Counted from the stretch's first letter, positions 10,533 through 20,530 are shown. The stretch: DNA of 64,000 nucleotides from Nitrosomonadales bacterium (GCA_016218415.1 JACRED010000039.1:1-64000), one strand, 5' to 3'. The notes: generated from the sequence alone by a model not told the origin. Translations and numbers: made by a program.

Positions 10533-11927
10533 ATGCGCCCCACCATCCACATTCTCGCTGTGTTTTTGCTATGGAATTGCCAGGCCATTGCCGGTGCAAC
10601 ATCCGGTCCGCCCGCCGCGCCGGACTCGATCAGTGACATCGGCTCTCCGTGCGCGGCGCAACTGCCCGATCACGCGCTCAACCTGCCGGAAGTGGTCAAC
10701 ATGGCGCTGTGCAACAATCCGCAAACCCGCGAGGTGTGGGCGATCTCGCGGGTTCAGGCGGCGCAGGTCGGCGCAAGCAAGGCGGATTACCTGCCCAGCG
10801 CCCGCCTGAATGCAGCGGAAGAGCGCGTCAAATTAGGCTCCGCACCCGGCGTAGCGCAGCGCAATGCCGGCGTGACGCTGTCCTATCTGCTGTATGACTT
10901 CGGCTCGCGCGCGGCCAATCTCGATGCCGCGCAGCAATTGCTCGCCGCGGCAAACGCCACGAGGGACAGCACGGTGCAATCGGTATTCCTGGCCGCGATA
11001 CAGGCTTATTACCAGGTTCAGGCGACCCTGGCCGCGCTGGATGCCGCACAGGAATCGGAACGCGCCGCAAAGGAAAGTTTTGCCGCAGCCGAGGCGCGCT
11101 ACAAAACCGGCAGCGCAACGCCCGCCGACAAGCTCCAAGCTCAGACGGCCTATTCGCAGGCCACGCTGAACCGCATCACCGCGGACGGCAACCTGAAGAA
11201 CGCGCAGGGCGCGCTGGCCAACATGCTCGGGCTGGATGCCAACCGGAATGTGGCGCTGGCAACCGCCGACACCTCCGCATCGCCGGCCGGTTTCGAGGGC
11301 GATGTCGCCGCGCTGATCGAAGCAGCGCGCCAACGCCGCCCGGACCTGCAGGCCGCCGCCGCGCAAGTCAGGGCTGCAGAAGCCGGCGCGGATGCCGCGC
11401 GCGCCGCGGACAGGCCGACCATTACACTGAACGCAACTGCCAACCAAAGCAACAGTTCGGGCGTCAACTCGCAGAACTCGATGATAGGCATCAACCTGAA
11501 CGTGCCGATCTTTTCCGGCTATGCGCCGACTTACCGGGCGCGCGCCGCCGAGGCGCAGGCAGAGGCCAGGGGCGCGCAGCTGGAACGCCTGCGCCTGCAG
11601 GTCGCGCTGGATGTCTGGACGGCTTACCAGAGCCTCGTCACCGCCACGCAATCGTTGCGCACCACCGCCGATCTGCTCGACAGCGCGGCGCAATCCGAAC
11701 GCGTCGCGCTGGGCCGCTACAAGGCCGGCGTGGGCAGCATGCTGGATGTGCTGAATGCGCAAAGCGCGCTGGCCGGTGCCCGGCAACAGCGCGTCCAGTC
11801 CGCCTTCAACTGGAACATCAGCCGTGCCATACTCGCCCAAGCCATGGGCAATCTGGACCAAAACCTGCTGCAAACCCTGGCGCAAAATCCGCGACCACCC
11901 GCCCCTCGAGAAAACGAGTCACCATGA
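10533..11927 (+). CDS. TolC-family outer membrane efflux protein
   Basis: 464 residues with an N-terminal signal peptide (hydrophobic stretch about 5-22). Two similar alpha-helical repeats (about 50-250 and 255-445), rich in Ala/Gln coiled coil, have the TolC hallmarks: NNPQTREVWA, an AEARYKTGSATPAD turn and its second-half counterpart GRYKAGVGSMLDVLNAQ. It forms the outer-membrane channel and periplasmic tunnel of a type I or MacAB-type exporter. It overlaps macA by four bases (ATGA), so the channel and pump are co-expressed. The start lacks an obvious Shine-Dalgarno sequence. Confidence 0.9.
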   Translation: MRPTIHILAVFLLWNCQAIAGATSGPPAAPDSISDIGSPCAAQLPDHALNLPEVVNMALCNNPQTREVWAISRVQAAQVGASKADYLPSARLNAAEERVKLGSAPGVAQRNAGVTLSYLLYDFGSRAANLDAAQQLLAAANATRDSTVQSVFLAAIQAYYQVQATLAALDAAQESERAAKESFAAAEARYKTGSATPADKLQAQTAYSQATLNRITADGNLKNAQGALANMLGLDANRNVALATADTSASPAGFEGDVAALIEAARQRRPDLQAAAAQVRAAEAGADAARAADRPTITLNATANQSNSSGVNSQNSMIGINLNVPIFSGYAPTYRARAAEAQAEARGAQLERLRLQVALDVWTAYQSLVTATQSLRTTADLLDSAAQSERVALGRYKAGVGSMLDVLNAQSALAGARQQRVQSAFNWNISRAILAQAMGNLDQNLLQTLAQNPRPPAPRENESP

Positions 11928-13113
11928 AAAATCCGCTGCGCTCCCCTGTCGTTCTGACCGTGATTGCCATTGCCATCGCAGGTGTCGGCTGGTTTGCCTA
12001 CCGTCAATTGCATGCCCCCTCACCCGAGCAGCAATACCGCATCCAGGCCGCGGAGCAAGGCGGGATCAGCCAGACCGTCTCGGCCAACGGCACGATCAAT
12101 CCGGTGTCGCTGGTGAGCGTGGGCACGCAGGTTTCCGGCACGGTCAGAAAGCTCTATGTGGATTTCAACAGCAAGGTCCAGAAGGGCCAGATTCTGCTGG
12201 AGCTCGATGACGCCCTGCTCGCCGCACAGCAAAAACAGAGCGCTGCCAACGCCCAGAATGCCGAAGCCGCGCTGGAACTGGCGAGCGCCAACGAGGCGCG
12301 GATGCGCAGCCTGTACGCGCAGGAATTCGTCTCGCGACAGGAACTCGACAGCGCGATACAGGCAAAAAAATCCGCCCAGGCGCAATTGAAACTGGCCCTG
12401 GCAACCGTTGAAAGGGACCGCGCCAACCTCGCCTATTCGGTGATCCGTTCGCCGGTGTCCGGGGTGGTGGTCGACCGTTCTGTGGATGTCGGGCAAACCG
12501 TCGCCGCCAGCCTGCAAACCCCGACGCTGTTCAAGATCGCGCAGGATCTGTCCAGGATGCAGATCGATGCGAATTTCGCCGAAGCCGACATCGGCAACAT
12601 CCGCATCGGCCAGGCCGTGCGCTTCACCGTGGATGCATTCCCCGACCGCAACTTCAGGGGAACGGTGAAACTGATACGCCTGAATCCGACCACGGTAGCT
12701 AACGTGGTCACCTACGACGTGGTGATCGGCGTGGAGAACCCGGAGCAGACCCTGTTGCCCGGCATGACGGCCTATGTGAGCATCGTCGTGGCCGAGCGCA
12801 AAGACGTGTTGCTGGTTCCCAATGCCGCGCTGCGTTTCAAACCCGCCAGCGGCTCCGCCCAGTCTCCCGCCGGAAACTCCGACCAGAAACCCGCCGCCAA
12901 GCCCAAGCGCGACGCTTTTTCCGGCAGGGTCTATGTGCTGGAAGCAGGCGGGCCGGTGCCGCGCAACGTGACGCTGGGTATCACCGACAACCGCAATACC
13001 GAGGTCACCGGCGGAGAACTCAGGGCCGGAGACCGCATCATCGCCGGGGAAACGCAAGCGGAGAACAATGCCCCGGCCGGCGGCACATCGCCGATGCGCA
13101 TACGGATGTTCTG

Positions 13114-13114
<1 letters not shown>
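11924..13114 (+). CDS. macA: MacA-like periplasmic adaptor (membrane fusion protein)
   Basis: 396 residues. One N-terminal membrane anchor (about 8-26) is followed by a biotinyl-lipoyl-like half motif (VSVGTQVSGTVRKLYVDFNSKVQKGQ), a helical hairpin (about 95-165), the second lipoyl half (YSVIRSPVSGVVVDRSVDVGQTV) and beta-barrel and membrane-proximal domains. It links the inner-membrane MacB-type transporter to TolC. A low-complexity Pro/Ala/Lys insertion (about 305-325) interrupts the last domain. The stop overlaps the next start by one base. The substrate could be a macrolide, a lipid or a peptide; the sequence does not decide this. Confidence 0.9.
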
Positions 13115-13836
<722 letters not shown>

Positions 13837-13870
13837 ACGGGAGGCGGATGATTCATACCATCCCAATCTT

Positions 13871-13942
13871 GCGCGGAGGCGCGGAGAACGCGGAAAAAAC
13901 CCAGTCATCCCTCGTTTCCCTCCGTGTCTCCGCGCCTCCGCG
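13871..13942. repeat. Inverted repeat between the MacB ATPase and permease genes
   Basis: Perfect 16-base arms, CGCGGAGGCGCGGAGA at 13872-13887 and TCTCCGCGCCTCCGCG at 13927-13942, separated by about 39 bases. It can form a long hairpin inside an otherwise tightly packed operon. It resembles a dispersed palindromic repeat and may set the ATPase:permease expression ratio. Confidence 0.65.
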
Positions 13943-13969
13943 TGAAATGAAAAAACGGGGCAACGCACG

Positions 13970-15190
13970 ATGATGTTCGCGATGCTAGGCGAGGCTTGGC
14001 GCGCGATGGGCGCCAACCGCCTGCGCACCTTTCTGACCATGCTGGGCATGGTGATCGGCGTCGGCGCGGTGGTGCTGATGATGTCTATCGGGCAGGGCGC
14101 GCAATACGCGATCAGGCAAAGCATCGAGGCTATGGGCAGCAATCTGTTCATCCTGCTTTCCGGGCATACTTCAAGCGGCGGCGTGCGCTCCGGCAGCGGT
14201 GGCGCCCATACTTTGACAGTCAGCGACGCCGAAGCCATCGCCGAACTGCCCGGCGTACAGGCCGTCGCGCCTATCCACCCGGGCAACGCCCAAATCGTGT
14301 ACGGGCCGAACAACTGGAATACCGCAGTGATCGGCACCACGCCCAGCTATCTGGATGCGCGTTCGTGGTCCGTGACCGCCGGTTCGCCGTTCACCGATTC
14401 CGACGTGCGTTCCGCCACGCGTGTTGCGCTGATCGGAGTGACCGCCGCGCAGAATCTGTTCGGCGACGAAGACCCGGTCGGCAAGACCATACGCATCCGG
14501 CAGAGCCCGTTCGTCGTGCTCGGGACACTGGGCGTCAAAGGGCAAGGCATGGACGGGCGCGATCAGGACGACACCATACTGATTCCGCTGACCACCGCGC
14601 AGCGCCAAGTGTTCGGCAGCCAGTTCCCCGGCTCGGTGCGCATGATGATGGTGCAGACCACCACGCAGGAGATCATGCCCGCAGTGGAAAAATCCATGAC
14701 TGGCCTGTTGCGCCAGCGGCACCGGATACGCGAAGGCATGGATAACGACTTCTTCCTGCGCAATCTCACCGCCGTGGCCGACTCCGCCGCGGAAAGCACC
14801 CGCGTCATGTCCATGCTGCTCGGCGCGATCGCGTCGGTGTCGCTGCTGGTCGGCGGCATCGGCATCATGAATATCATGCTGGTTTCAGTCACCGAACGCA
14901 CCCGCGAGATCGGCATCCGCATGGCCATCGGCGCGCGCGAACGCGACATCCTGATGCAATTCCTGCTGGAGGCCATCATCATCTCGGTGGTCGGCTGCTT
15001 CATCGGGCTGCTGCTGGGCATAGGCGGCGCGCTGCTGGTCGAGGCGCTGACCGACACCATGGTGATCGTCACGGCCAGCTCTGTCCTGGTCGCTTTCGGC
15101 GTCGCCGCGACAGTGGGGATATTCTTCGGATACTACCCGGCGCGCAAGGCCGCGCGACTGGATCCGATCGAGGCCTTGCGCTACCAATAG
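13970..15190 (+). CDS. MacB-type ABC transporter permease
   Basis: 406 residues: one N-terminal membrane helix (about 17-40, NRLRTFLTMLGMVIGVGAV), a large periplasmic MacB core domain (about 45-270) and three C-terminal helices (about 282-305, 330-358, 365-390). The FtsX-like C-terminus includes the coupling-helix motif TERTREIGIRMAIGAR. It works with the ATPase upstream, MacA and TolC. The family acts by mechanotransmission, pushing periplasmic substrates through TolC rather than moving them across the inner membrane. It is separated from its ATPase by 133 bases containing the 13871-13942 inverted repeat. ATG at 13973 is an alternative start. Confidence 0.9.
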   Translation: MMFAMLGEAWRAMGANRLRTFLTMLGMVIGVGAVVLMMSIGQGAQYAIRQSIEAMGSNLFILLSGHTSSGGVRSGSGGAHTLTVSDAEAIAELPGVQAVAPIHPGNAQIVYGPNNWNTAVIGTTPSYLDARSWSVTAGSPFTDSDVRSATRVALIGVTAAQNLFGDEDPVGKTIRIRQSPFVVLGTLGVKGQGMDGRDQDDTILIPLTTAQRQVFGSQFPGSVRMMMVQTTTQEIMPAVEKSMTGLLRQRHRIREGMDNDFFLRNLTAVADSAAESTRVMSMLLGAIASVSLLVGGIGIMNIMLVSVTERTREIGIRMAIGARERDILMQFLLEAIIISVVGCFIGLLLGIGGALLVEALTDTMVIVTASSVLVAFGVAATVGIFFGYYPARKAARLDPIEALRYQ

Positions 15191-15283
15191 GCGCACGGCA
15201 CGCCCTGCCCCCACAAAAAATTGACGCCGCAGGGCTTATACGAAACAATTGCGCAGGACTAAACGGGTCACAAGGAGAACATA

Positions 15284-16435
15284 ATGTCGCACACTTGGAG
15301 TAACAGTACCGCCGCGCTGATTGCCCGTATTCTGGCAGCGGCACTGTTTATCGCGACCTCCGCCCAGGCCGGAGACAGCCCATCCGAGATCAATCAGCGC
15401 ATCGCCACCGGCGACCCGGTGGCCGGCAAGGACAAATCGGCCGTGTGCCAGGGCTGCCACGGTGAAGACGGCAACAGCATGGTGCCCACCTTTCCCAAAC
15501 TCGCCGGACAATGGGCAGGCTACATCCAGAAACAATTCCGCGAATTCCAGAACGGCGCCCGCAACGATGCGACGATGAGCGACGTGGCGCAGAGCGTGAA
15601 CGAATTCCCAGAATTGTTCGATATCGCCGCTTATTTCTCCAGCCAGAAACAGATGGCACCCACCCCGATAGAAGACGAGGCCGGGCAAAAACTCTACTAT
15701 GAAGGCGAGAAGCTCTACACGCTGGGCAATGCCGACAGCGGCGCCTTCCGCTGCGTCAAATGCCATGGCGAACATGGCTCTGGCGAACCGCTGAACAACA
15801 ACCTGTTTCCGGTGCTCGGCGGCCAGCACAAAGACTATCTGGTGAAACAGCTGACCGACTTCAAAAAGGGCGACCGCGACAATGACCGTTCGGGCATGAT
15901 GATGCTGATCGCCGGTCGCCTCACCGAAGGCGAAATCGAAGCCTTGGCGACCTATCTTTCCGGCTCGCTGGTTGTGGCTCCCCCGCCGCCTCCGCCGGCG
16001 CCGGCACCACCGCCGCCTCCGCCACCCGCACCGGTCAAGGAAAAGTGGCAGATCCTGCTGGAAGACAAGCCCATCAGCATCGAGGGCACCAGCTTCGATT
16101 CCGGCAAGGCCAAGCTGAAAAAATCGGCCAGCCAGCAACTGGATATCATCGTGGACTTCGCACGGAACCGCCCCGAGGCCAAGCTCGACGTGATCGGGTA
16201 CACCGACATCACCGGCAGTGAAAAGAAGAACATGCAGCTGTCCCTGGACCGCGCCGTATCGGTGAAGAAATATTTGATCGATAAGGGCGTGGCTGCCGAA
16301 CGCATCAACACCCAGGGGCTGGGACCCGCCAATCCGGTTGCGGACAACGCGACCAAGGAGGGCCGCGCCAAGAACCGCCGCGTGGAGATACGTTCCGTGC
16401 TCAAGGAAGAAAAGAAAGTACGCTTGACCGAATAA
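15284..16435 (+). CDS. Diheme cytochrome c fused to an OmpA peptidoglycan-binding domain
   Basis: 383 residues with a good Shine-Dalgarno (AAGGAG) and a Sec signal peptide (cleavage near SAQA-GDS, about 29). Two class I cytochrome c domains follow, with CQGCH (Cys at about 55) and CVKCH (Cys at about 157). Both have c4-like surroundings and candidate distal Met ligands (MVPTFPKL; the MMMLIAG segment). A Pro/Ala linker (about 228-248) leads to an OmpA-like domain (about 265-375) with the signature DVIGYTDITGS and NRRVEIR. The protein should sit in the periplasm, bound to peptidoglycan, and carry electrons. It is flanked by a strong terminator and seems monocistronic. Its redox partner is unknown. 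Confidence 0.88.
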   Translation: MSHTWSNSTAALIARILAAALFIATSAQAGDSPSEINQRIATGDPVAGKDKSAVCQGCHGEDGNSMVPTFPKLAGQWAGYIQKQFREFQNGARNDATMSDVAQSVNEFPELFDIAAYFSSQKQMAPTPIEDEAGQKLYYEGEKLYTLGNADSGAFRCVKCHGEHGSGEPLNNNLFPVLGGQHKDYLVKQLTDFKKGDRDNDRSGMMMLIAGRLTEGEIEALATYLSGSLVVAPPPPPPAPAPPPPPPPAPVKEKWQILLEDKPISIEGTSFDSGKAKLKKSASQQLDIIVDFARNRPEAKLDVIGYTDITGSEKKNMQLSLDRAVSVKKYLIDKGVAAERINTQGLGPANPVADNATKEGRAKNRRVEIRSVLKEEKKVRLTE

Positions 16436-16452
16436 CCTGACACGCATCGCTG

Positions 16453-16482
16453 AAAAGCGGACTGGTCCCAGTCCGCTTTTTT
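16453..16482 (+). terminator. Rho-independent terminator of the cytochrome-OmpA gene
   Basis: The stem AAAAGCGGACTGG/CCAGTCCGCTTTT is followed by further T residues, 18 bases after the stop codon. Confidence 0.9.
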
Positions 16483-16559
16483 GTTGCCCGCGCAAGCGAT
16501 GCCCTTCAACTATGGTCAACAATGCTAAAATGAGCCACTACTAAACAACCCGCAACCTT

Positions 16560-17354
16560 ATGTCCGTCTCCATCAAAACCCCGCAGGAAATCGAGAAAAT
16601 GCGCGTCGCCGGCCGGCTGACCAGCGAGGTGCTCGATTACATAGTCCCGTTCGTCAAACCGGGCGTGACCACCGACGAACTGGACAAGCTGTGCCACGAC
16701 CTGATCGTCGACGTGCAAAAAGCCATCCCCGCACCGCTCAACTACGCACCCAGCGGACACAGGCCCTACCCCAAATCCATCTGCACCTCGATCAACCATC
16801 AGGTATGCCACGGCGTGCCCAGCGACAAGGCGCTCAAAAACGGCGACATCGTCAATCTGGACATCACCGTCATCAAGGACGGTTTTCACGGCGACAGCAG
16901 CCGGATGTTCTACGTCGGTGAACCGTCTATCCAGGCCAGACGCCTGTGCGAGATCACCTATCAATCGCTGTGGCGCGGCATCCGCATGGTCAAGCCGGGC
17001 GGCTATCTGGGCGATATCGGCCACGCGATCCAGAGCTTCGTCGAGCCGCTGGGCTACAGCGTGGTGCGCGAATTCTGCGGGCACGGCATCGGCCGGAAAT
17101 TCCACGAAGAACCGCAGGTGCTGCATTACGGCCACCGGAATACCGGCATGAGACTCGAGCCCGGCATGACCTTCACGATCGAGCCTATGATCAATGCCGG
17201 CAAGGCGGGCATCAAACAGCTGGGAGACGGCTGGACCGTGGTCACCAAGGACCACAGCCTGTCGGCGCAATACGAGCACACGATACTCGTCACCGAAACC
17301 GGCTTTGAAGTGCTGACCGTTTCCGATGGCTGCCCTCCCCCGCCCAACACCTGA
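16560..17354 (+). CDS. map: Type I methionine aminopeptidase
   Basis: 264 residues, the usual length for the bacterial enzyme. It removes the initiator Met from nascent proteins with a small second residue. The dinuclear metal ligands are visible: Asp in NLDITVIKDGFHGD (two Asp), His in GHGIGRKFHEEP, Glu in TIEPMI and Glu in HTILVTETG. There is no strong Shine-Dalgarno before the ATG. The 3' end overlaps the predicted glnD start by 29 bases; a map-glnD linkage is common in proteobacteria. Confidence 0.96.
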   Translation: MSVSIKTPQEIEKMRVAGRLTSEVLDYIVPFVKPGVTTDELDKLCHDLIVDVQKAIPAPLNYAPSGHRPYPKSICTSINHQVCHGVPSDKALKNGDIVNLDITVIKDGFHGDSSRMFYVGEPSIQARRLCEITYQSLWRGIRMVKPGGYLGDIGHAIQSFVEPLGYSVVREFCGHGIGRKFHEEPQVLHYGHRNTGMRLEPGMTFTIEPMINAGKAGIKQLGDGWTVVTKDHSLSAQYEHTILVTETGFEVLTVSDGCPPPPNT

Positions 17355-19953
17355 TGCAACTGCTGGCCGTGCAGGGGCGATACATGAATCGCCCGCACGG
17401 TCAAATGACCTCGCCGCTCAGGCCGACGCGGCTGCATTGCGCGCCTCGCTGCGCACCGACCGCGCCACGCTCGAACTGGGCTTTCTGGAACACGGCAAAG
17501 CGGCGCACCTGCTGAAAGCACACAGTCACCTGATCGACCAATATCTGCGCCGCGTCTGGCAACAGCTCGACATGCCGGATCACATCGCGCTGGTCGCGGT
17601 GGGCGGCTACGGGCGCGGCGAACTCTATCCCCGCTCGGACATCGACCTGCTGATCCTGCTGGATGCCGAACCGGATGAAACCCTGAAACAGAAACTGCAA
17701 ACGCTGATCGGCCTGCTGTGGGACATCGGCCTGGAAGTCGGCCACAGCATCCGCACCGTCGCGCAATGCATGAACGAAGCGGCAGACATCACCGTGCAGA
17801 CCAACCTGCTCGAAGCGCGCCTGCTCACCGGCAATGCTTCGCTGTTCGGTGAACTGCACGACGCATTGCAGCAGCATCTGGACCCCGGGCAATTTTTTCT
17901 CGCCAAACTGCAAGAGCAAAAGCAGCGCCACGCGCGCTTTCTCGATGCCGACTACAACCTCGAACCCAATCTCAAGGAAAGCCCCGGCGGCCTGCGCGAC
18001 CTGCAAACCATCAACTGGATCGCGCGCGCGGCGGGTCTGGGCACGCGCTGGGCAGAACTGGCCCAGGCGGGGCTGATCACCGTCGCCGAAGCCCGCCAGA
18101 TCGCCAGACACGACGGACTGCTGCAGGACCTGCGCATCCGATTGCATTACCTCGCCAAACGCCGCGAGGACCGCCTGATCTTCGACTTCCAGACCCCGCT
18201 CGCCGAGCAGATGGGCATAAGCGCATCGGCCAACCGCCGCGCCAGCGAACACCTGATGCAGCGCTACTACCGCACCAAGCGCGCGGTGCGCCAGTTCAAC
18301 ACCATCCTGCTGCAAAGCCTGCGCGACCACCTGTTCCGCGAAACGCCGCCGGTGCATGCGATCAATGAGCGGTTCAGAAACGTAGGCACGCTGCTGGACA
18401 TCCGCGACGAACGCCTGTTCGAGCACACCCCAGCCGCGATTTTCGAGCTGTTCCTGCTGCTGGAGCAACACCCGGAACTGACCGACCTCAGCACGCGGAC
18501 CTTGCGCGCACTGTGGCGCGCGCAACACCACATCGACGCGGCATTCCGCAGCGACCCGCAGAACCGGGCGCGCTTCATGGAGATCGTGCGCCAGCCGCAG
18601 GGCGTGCTGCACGCGCTGCGCCGGATGAACCAGTACGGCATCCTCGGTGCATACATTCCCGCGTTCGGGCGCGTCGTCGGGCAGATGCAGCACGACCTGT
18701 TCCATGTCTACACCGTGGACGAACACATCCTGATGGTGGTGCGCAACCTGCGCCGCTTCGCCGTGGCGGAGTTCGCGCACGAATACCCGCTGTGCAGCAA
18801 ATTGATCAGTGAATTCGCGCGGCCCGAAGTGCTGTATATCGCCGGACTGTTCCACGACATCGCCAAGGGACGCGGCGGCGACCACTCGCAGCTCGGCAAG
18901 AAGGACGCCCGCGCCTTCTGCAAGACACACGGCATCAGCCGCGACGACACCGACCTGATCGTGTGGCTGGTCGAGCAACATCTCACGCTCTCCGCCACCG
19001 CACAGAAACAGGACCTGTCCGACCCCGAGGTCATCGCGAATTTCGCCGCGAAAATCAAAAACGACCGCTACCTGGTCGCGCTGTATTTGATGACCGTCGC
19101 GGATGTGCGCGGCACCAGCCCGAAAGTGTGGAACGCCTGGAAAGCCAAGCTGATGGAAGACCTGTTCCGCCTGACCCGCCGCTACCTCAGCGACGGCCAG
19201 GTTGCCGACCAGCTCGGCGCGATACGTCTCGAATCGGCCAGCGCGCTGAACCTGTACGCGCTGTCGCCGGACAGCTACCAGCTGTTCTGGGCGCAGCTGG
19301 ACGACAGCTATTTTCTGGATCACGAAGCGAACGAGATCGCCTGGCATACCCGCTTGCTCGCGTTCAAGGTGAACAGCGCAACGCCCATCGTCAAGGCGCG
19401 CCTGAGCCGAGCCGAAGAAGGCTTGCAGGTGATGGTCTACTGCCCCGACCAGCGCGGCCTGTTCGCGCGCATCTGCGAATTTTTCTCGCGGATGAGCTAC
19501 ACGATAGTCGAAGCCAAGATCCACACCACCCGCCACGGCTACGCGCTGAACAGCTTCCAGATCATGGAAGCGGTGCGCAGCAACACCGTGTACCGCGACA
19601 TCATGAACTACATCGAATTCGAACTGACACAACAGATCGAACAGGCCAGGCCCGTCGCCCCCGCCGCCTCGGGCCGCATCAGCCGCCAACTCAAACACTT
19701 CCCGATCCCCACAGAAGTCGAGCTCAAACCCGACCACAAAGGCCTGCACCTGCTGTCGCTGATCGCCGGAGACCGCCCCGGACTGCTGGCACGCATCGCA
19801 CTGATCTTCGACCAGCACGGCATCCGCCTGCACCGCGCCAAGATCAACACGCTGGGCAGCCGCGCGGAGGACGTGTTCTGGATCAGCGGGGAGATACTCG
19901 CAGACGCGGAGCGGACGGCTGGGTTTCTGGATGAGTTGCGGGAGAAGTTCTAA
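17326..19953 (+). CDS. glnD: Bifunctional PII uridylyltransferase/uridylyl-removing enzyme
   Basis: 875 residues. The nucleotidyltransferase domain (about 60-330) has the GGYGRGELYPRSDIDLL signature. A GlnE-like helical region follows, then an HD domain (about 465-590; HVYTVDEHIL, FHDIAKGRGGDH) and two ACT domains (about 700-780 and 810-875). The enzyme senses glutamine and uridylylates or deuridylylates PII proteins, controlling NtrB/NtrC and glutamine synthetase, which ties in with the NtrC-type site before amt at 32424. The chosen ATG makes the gene overlap map and places a palindromic repeat (17367-17400) inside codons 14-25. A TTG at 17437 would give a shorter protein without the repeat-encoded part. 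Confidence 0.94.
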   Translation: MAALPRPTPDATAGRAGAIHESPARSNDLAAQADAAALRASLRTDRATLELGFLEHGKAAHLLKAHSHLIDQYLRRVWQQLDMPDHIALVAVGGYGRGELYPRSDIDLLILLDAEPDETLKQKLQTLIGLLWDIGLEVGHSIRTVAQCMNEAADITVQTNLLEARLLTGNASLFGELHDALQQHLDPGQFFLAKLQEQKQRHARFLDADYNLEPNLKESPGGLRDLQTINWIARAAGLGTRWAELAQAGLITVAEARQIARHDGLLQDLRIRLHYLAKRREDRLIFDFQTPLAEQMGISASANRRASEHLMQRYYRTKRAVRQFNTILLQSLRDHLFRETPPVHAINERFRNVGTLLDIRDERLFEHTPAAIFELFLLLEQHPELTDLSTRTLRALWRAQHHIDAAFRSDPQNRARFMEIVRQPQGVLHALRRMNQYGILGAYIPAFGRVVGQMQHDLFHVYTVDEHILMVVRNLRRFAVAEFAHEYPLCSKLISEFARPEVLYIAGLFHDIAKGRGGDHSQLGKKDARAFCKTHGISRDDTDLIVWLVEQHLTLSATAQKQDLSDPEVIANFAAKIKNDRYLVALYLMTVADVRGTSPKVWNAWKAKLMEDLFRLTRRYLSDGQVADQLGAIRLESASALNLYALSPDSYQLFWAQLDDSYFLDHEANEIAWHTRLLAFKVNSATPIVKARLSRAEEGLQVMVYCPDQRGLFARICEFFSRMSYTIVEAKIHTTRHGYALNSFQIMEAVRSNTVYRDIMNYIEFELTQQIEQARPVAPAASGRISRQLKHFPIPTEVELKPDHKGLHLLSLIAGDRPGLLARIALIFDQHGIRLHRAKINTLGSRAEDVFWISGEILADAERTAGFLDELREKF
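17367..17400. repeat. Palindromic repeat at the 5' end of glnD
   Basis: Arms CCGTGCAGGGGCGAT and ATCGCCCGCACGG around a short ACATGA loop. It shares the GCAGGGGC core of family A and the ATGAATCGCCC motif of the 22076-22144 repeats. It is translated in frame if glnD starts at 17326; otherwise it is the glnD leader. Confidence 0.65.
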
Positions 19954-19983
19954 AGACCTCGATGCACCAGCCGACAGATAGCC

Positions 19984-20185
19984 AAAACAATTCGACTCCG
20001 AACATTGCGTACGAGTATCATCTACCCCGTGTACGGCAAATGCGTTCTTGGCGAGATCGATTCCTACGGTGATAATGTTCATGGACTTCCCCTTTCGTGG
20101 TGTTGATGAAATGACCAGATTCCATCATGGCACTTGTTGCCGTTCGCGGCTTCCGCCGCAACCTCGGGACGGGGAAGTCCCTTTC
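19984..20185 (-). mobile_element. IS110-family insertion sequence remnant (left end and transposase N-terminus)
   Basis: On the minus strand an ATG at 20082 starts MNIITVGIDLAKN.FAVHGVD, the highly conserved N-terminus of IS110-family DEDD transposases with the first catalytic Asp in GIDLAK. Homology fades after about 18 residues and the frame continues only as antisense of glnD, so nearly all of the transposase is lost. The 100 bases in front of it (20083-20185) contain GGGGAAGTCC and GGACTTCCCC, in the noncoding end that carries the bridge RNA in IS110-group elements. The deletion junction is near 19984-20030. Confidence 0.7.
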
Positions 20186-20189
20186 ATTC

Positions 20190-20196
20190 GTTAGGC
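20190..20196 (+). other. Integron attC core site (R' box) at cassette 5' boundary
   Basis: GTTAGGC fits the GTTRRRY consensus, with the recombination point between G (20190) and TT. It lies directly after the IS110 remnant and 7 bases before the cassette start codon, as expected for the leading edge of an integrated cassette. Confidence 0.65.
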
Positions 20197-20203
20197 AGAA
20201 ATA

Positions 20204-20530
20204 ATGTCTGATCTATCATCATCAGCAGCTTCCCATCTCAAATGGCTAAATGACCTTCAGTCTGAGTTGTCTTCAGTTGGCGTTGCGGTACTTGAGCATA
20301 AATACTTGCTCTTGCTTATGGGTAGCTTCTCTTTAGTTGTTGGAAACGCACACCGCCGCATAAAATATGAATGGGATGGGCGGGAATTCTTTCTCAATAT
20401 GCAGGAGTGCACATGCCAAAGTCAGAGTTCGCCCCAAGTCTGGCATCAGACAAAGAACGTTCGAGTTGCTCCGCCAGAGAAGGTCGAGGCATTCATTGAA
20501 ACACATTGCCGTGAGACCTTTAATGCCTAA
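20204..20530 (+). CDS. Hypothetical protein encoded on a solitary integron-type cassette
   Basis: 108 residues with no family that I recognise. A helical N-terminus (about 1-30) precedes a hydrophobic stretch (YLLLLMGSFSLVVG, about 34-47) and a C-terminal half with NMQECTCQSQ and an acidic end. It could be a small soluble alpha/beta protein; the hydrophobic stretch is too short to call a membrane segment with confidence. The coding sequence is visibly more AT-rich than its neighbours. The start follows core site GTTAGGC by 7 bases and the stop codon is inside the inverse core site GCCTAAC, the classic layout of a gene cassette. Confidence 0.65.
   Translation: MSDLSSSAASHLKWLNDLQSELSSVGVAVLEHKYLLLLMGSFSLVVGNAHRRIKYEWDGREFFLNMQECTCQSQSSPQVWHQTKNVRVAPPEKVEAFIETHCRETFNA

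Noticed and set aside
17401-20082. An 893-codon open frame on the minus strand starting with an IS110-like N-terminus
   Set aside because: Only the first ~18 residues resemble a transposase; the rest is the antisense frame of glnD, open because of high GC at third codon positions.
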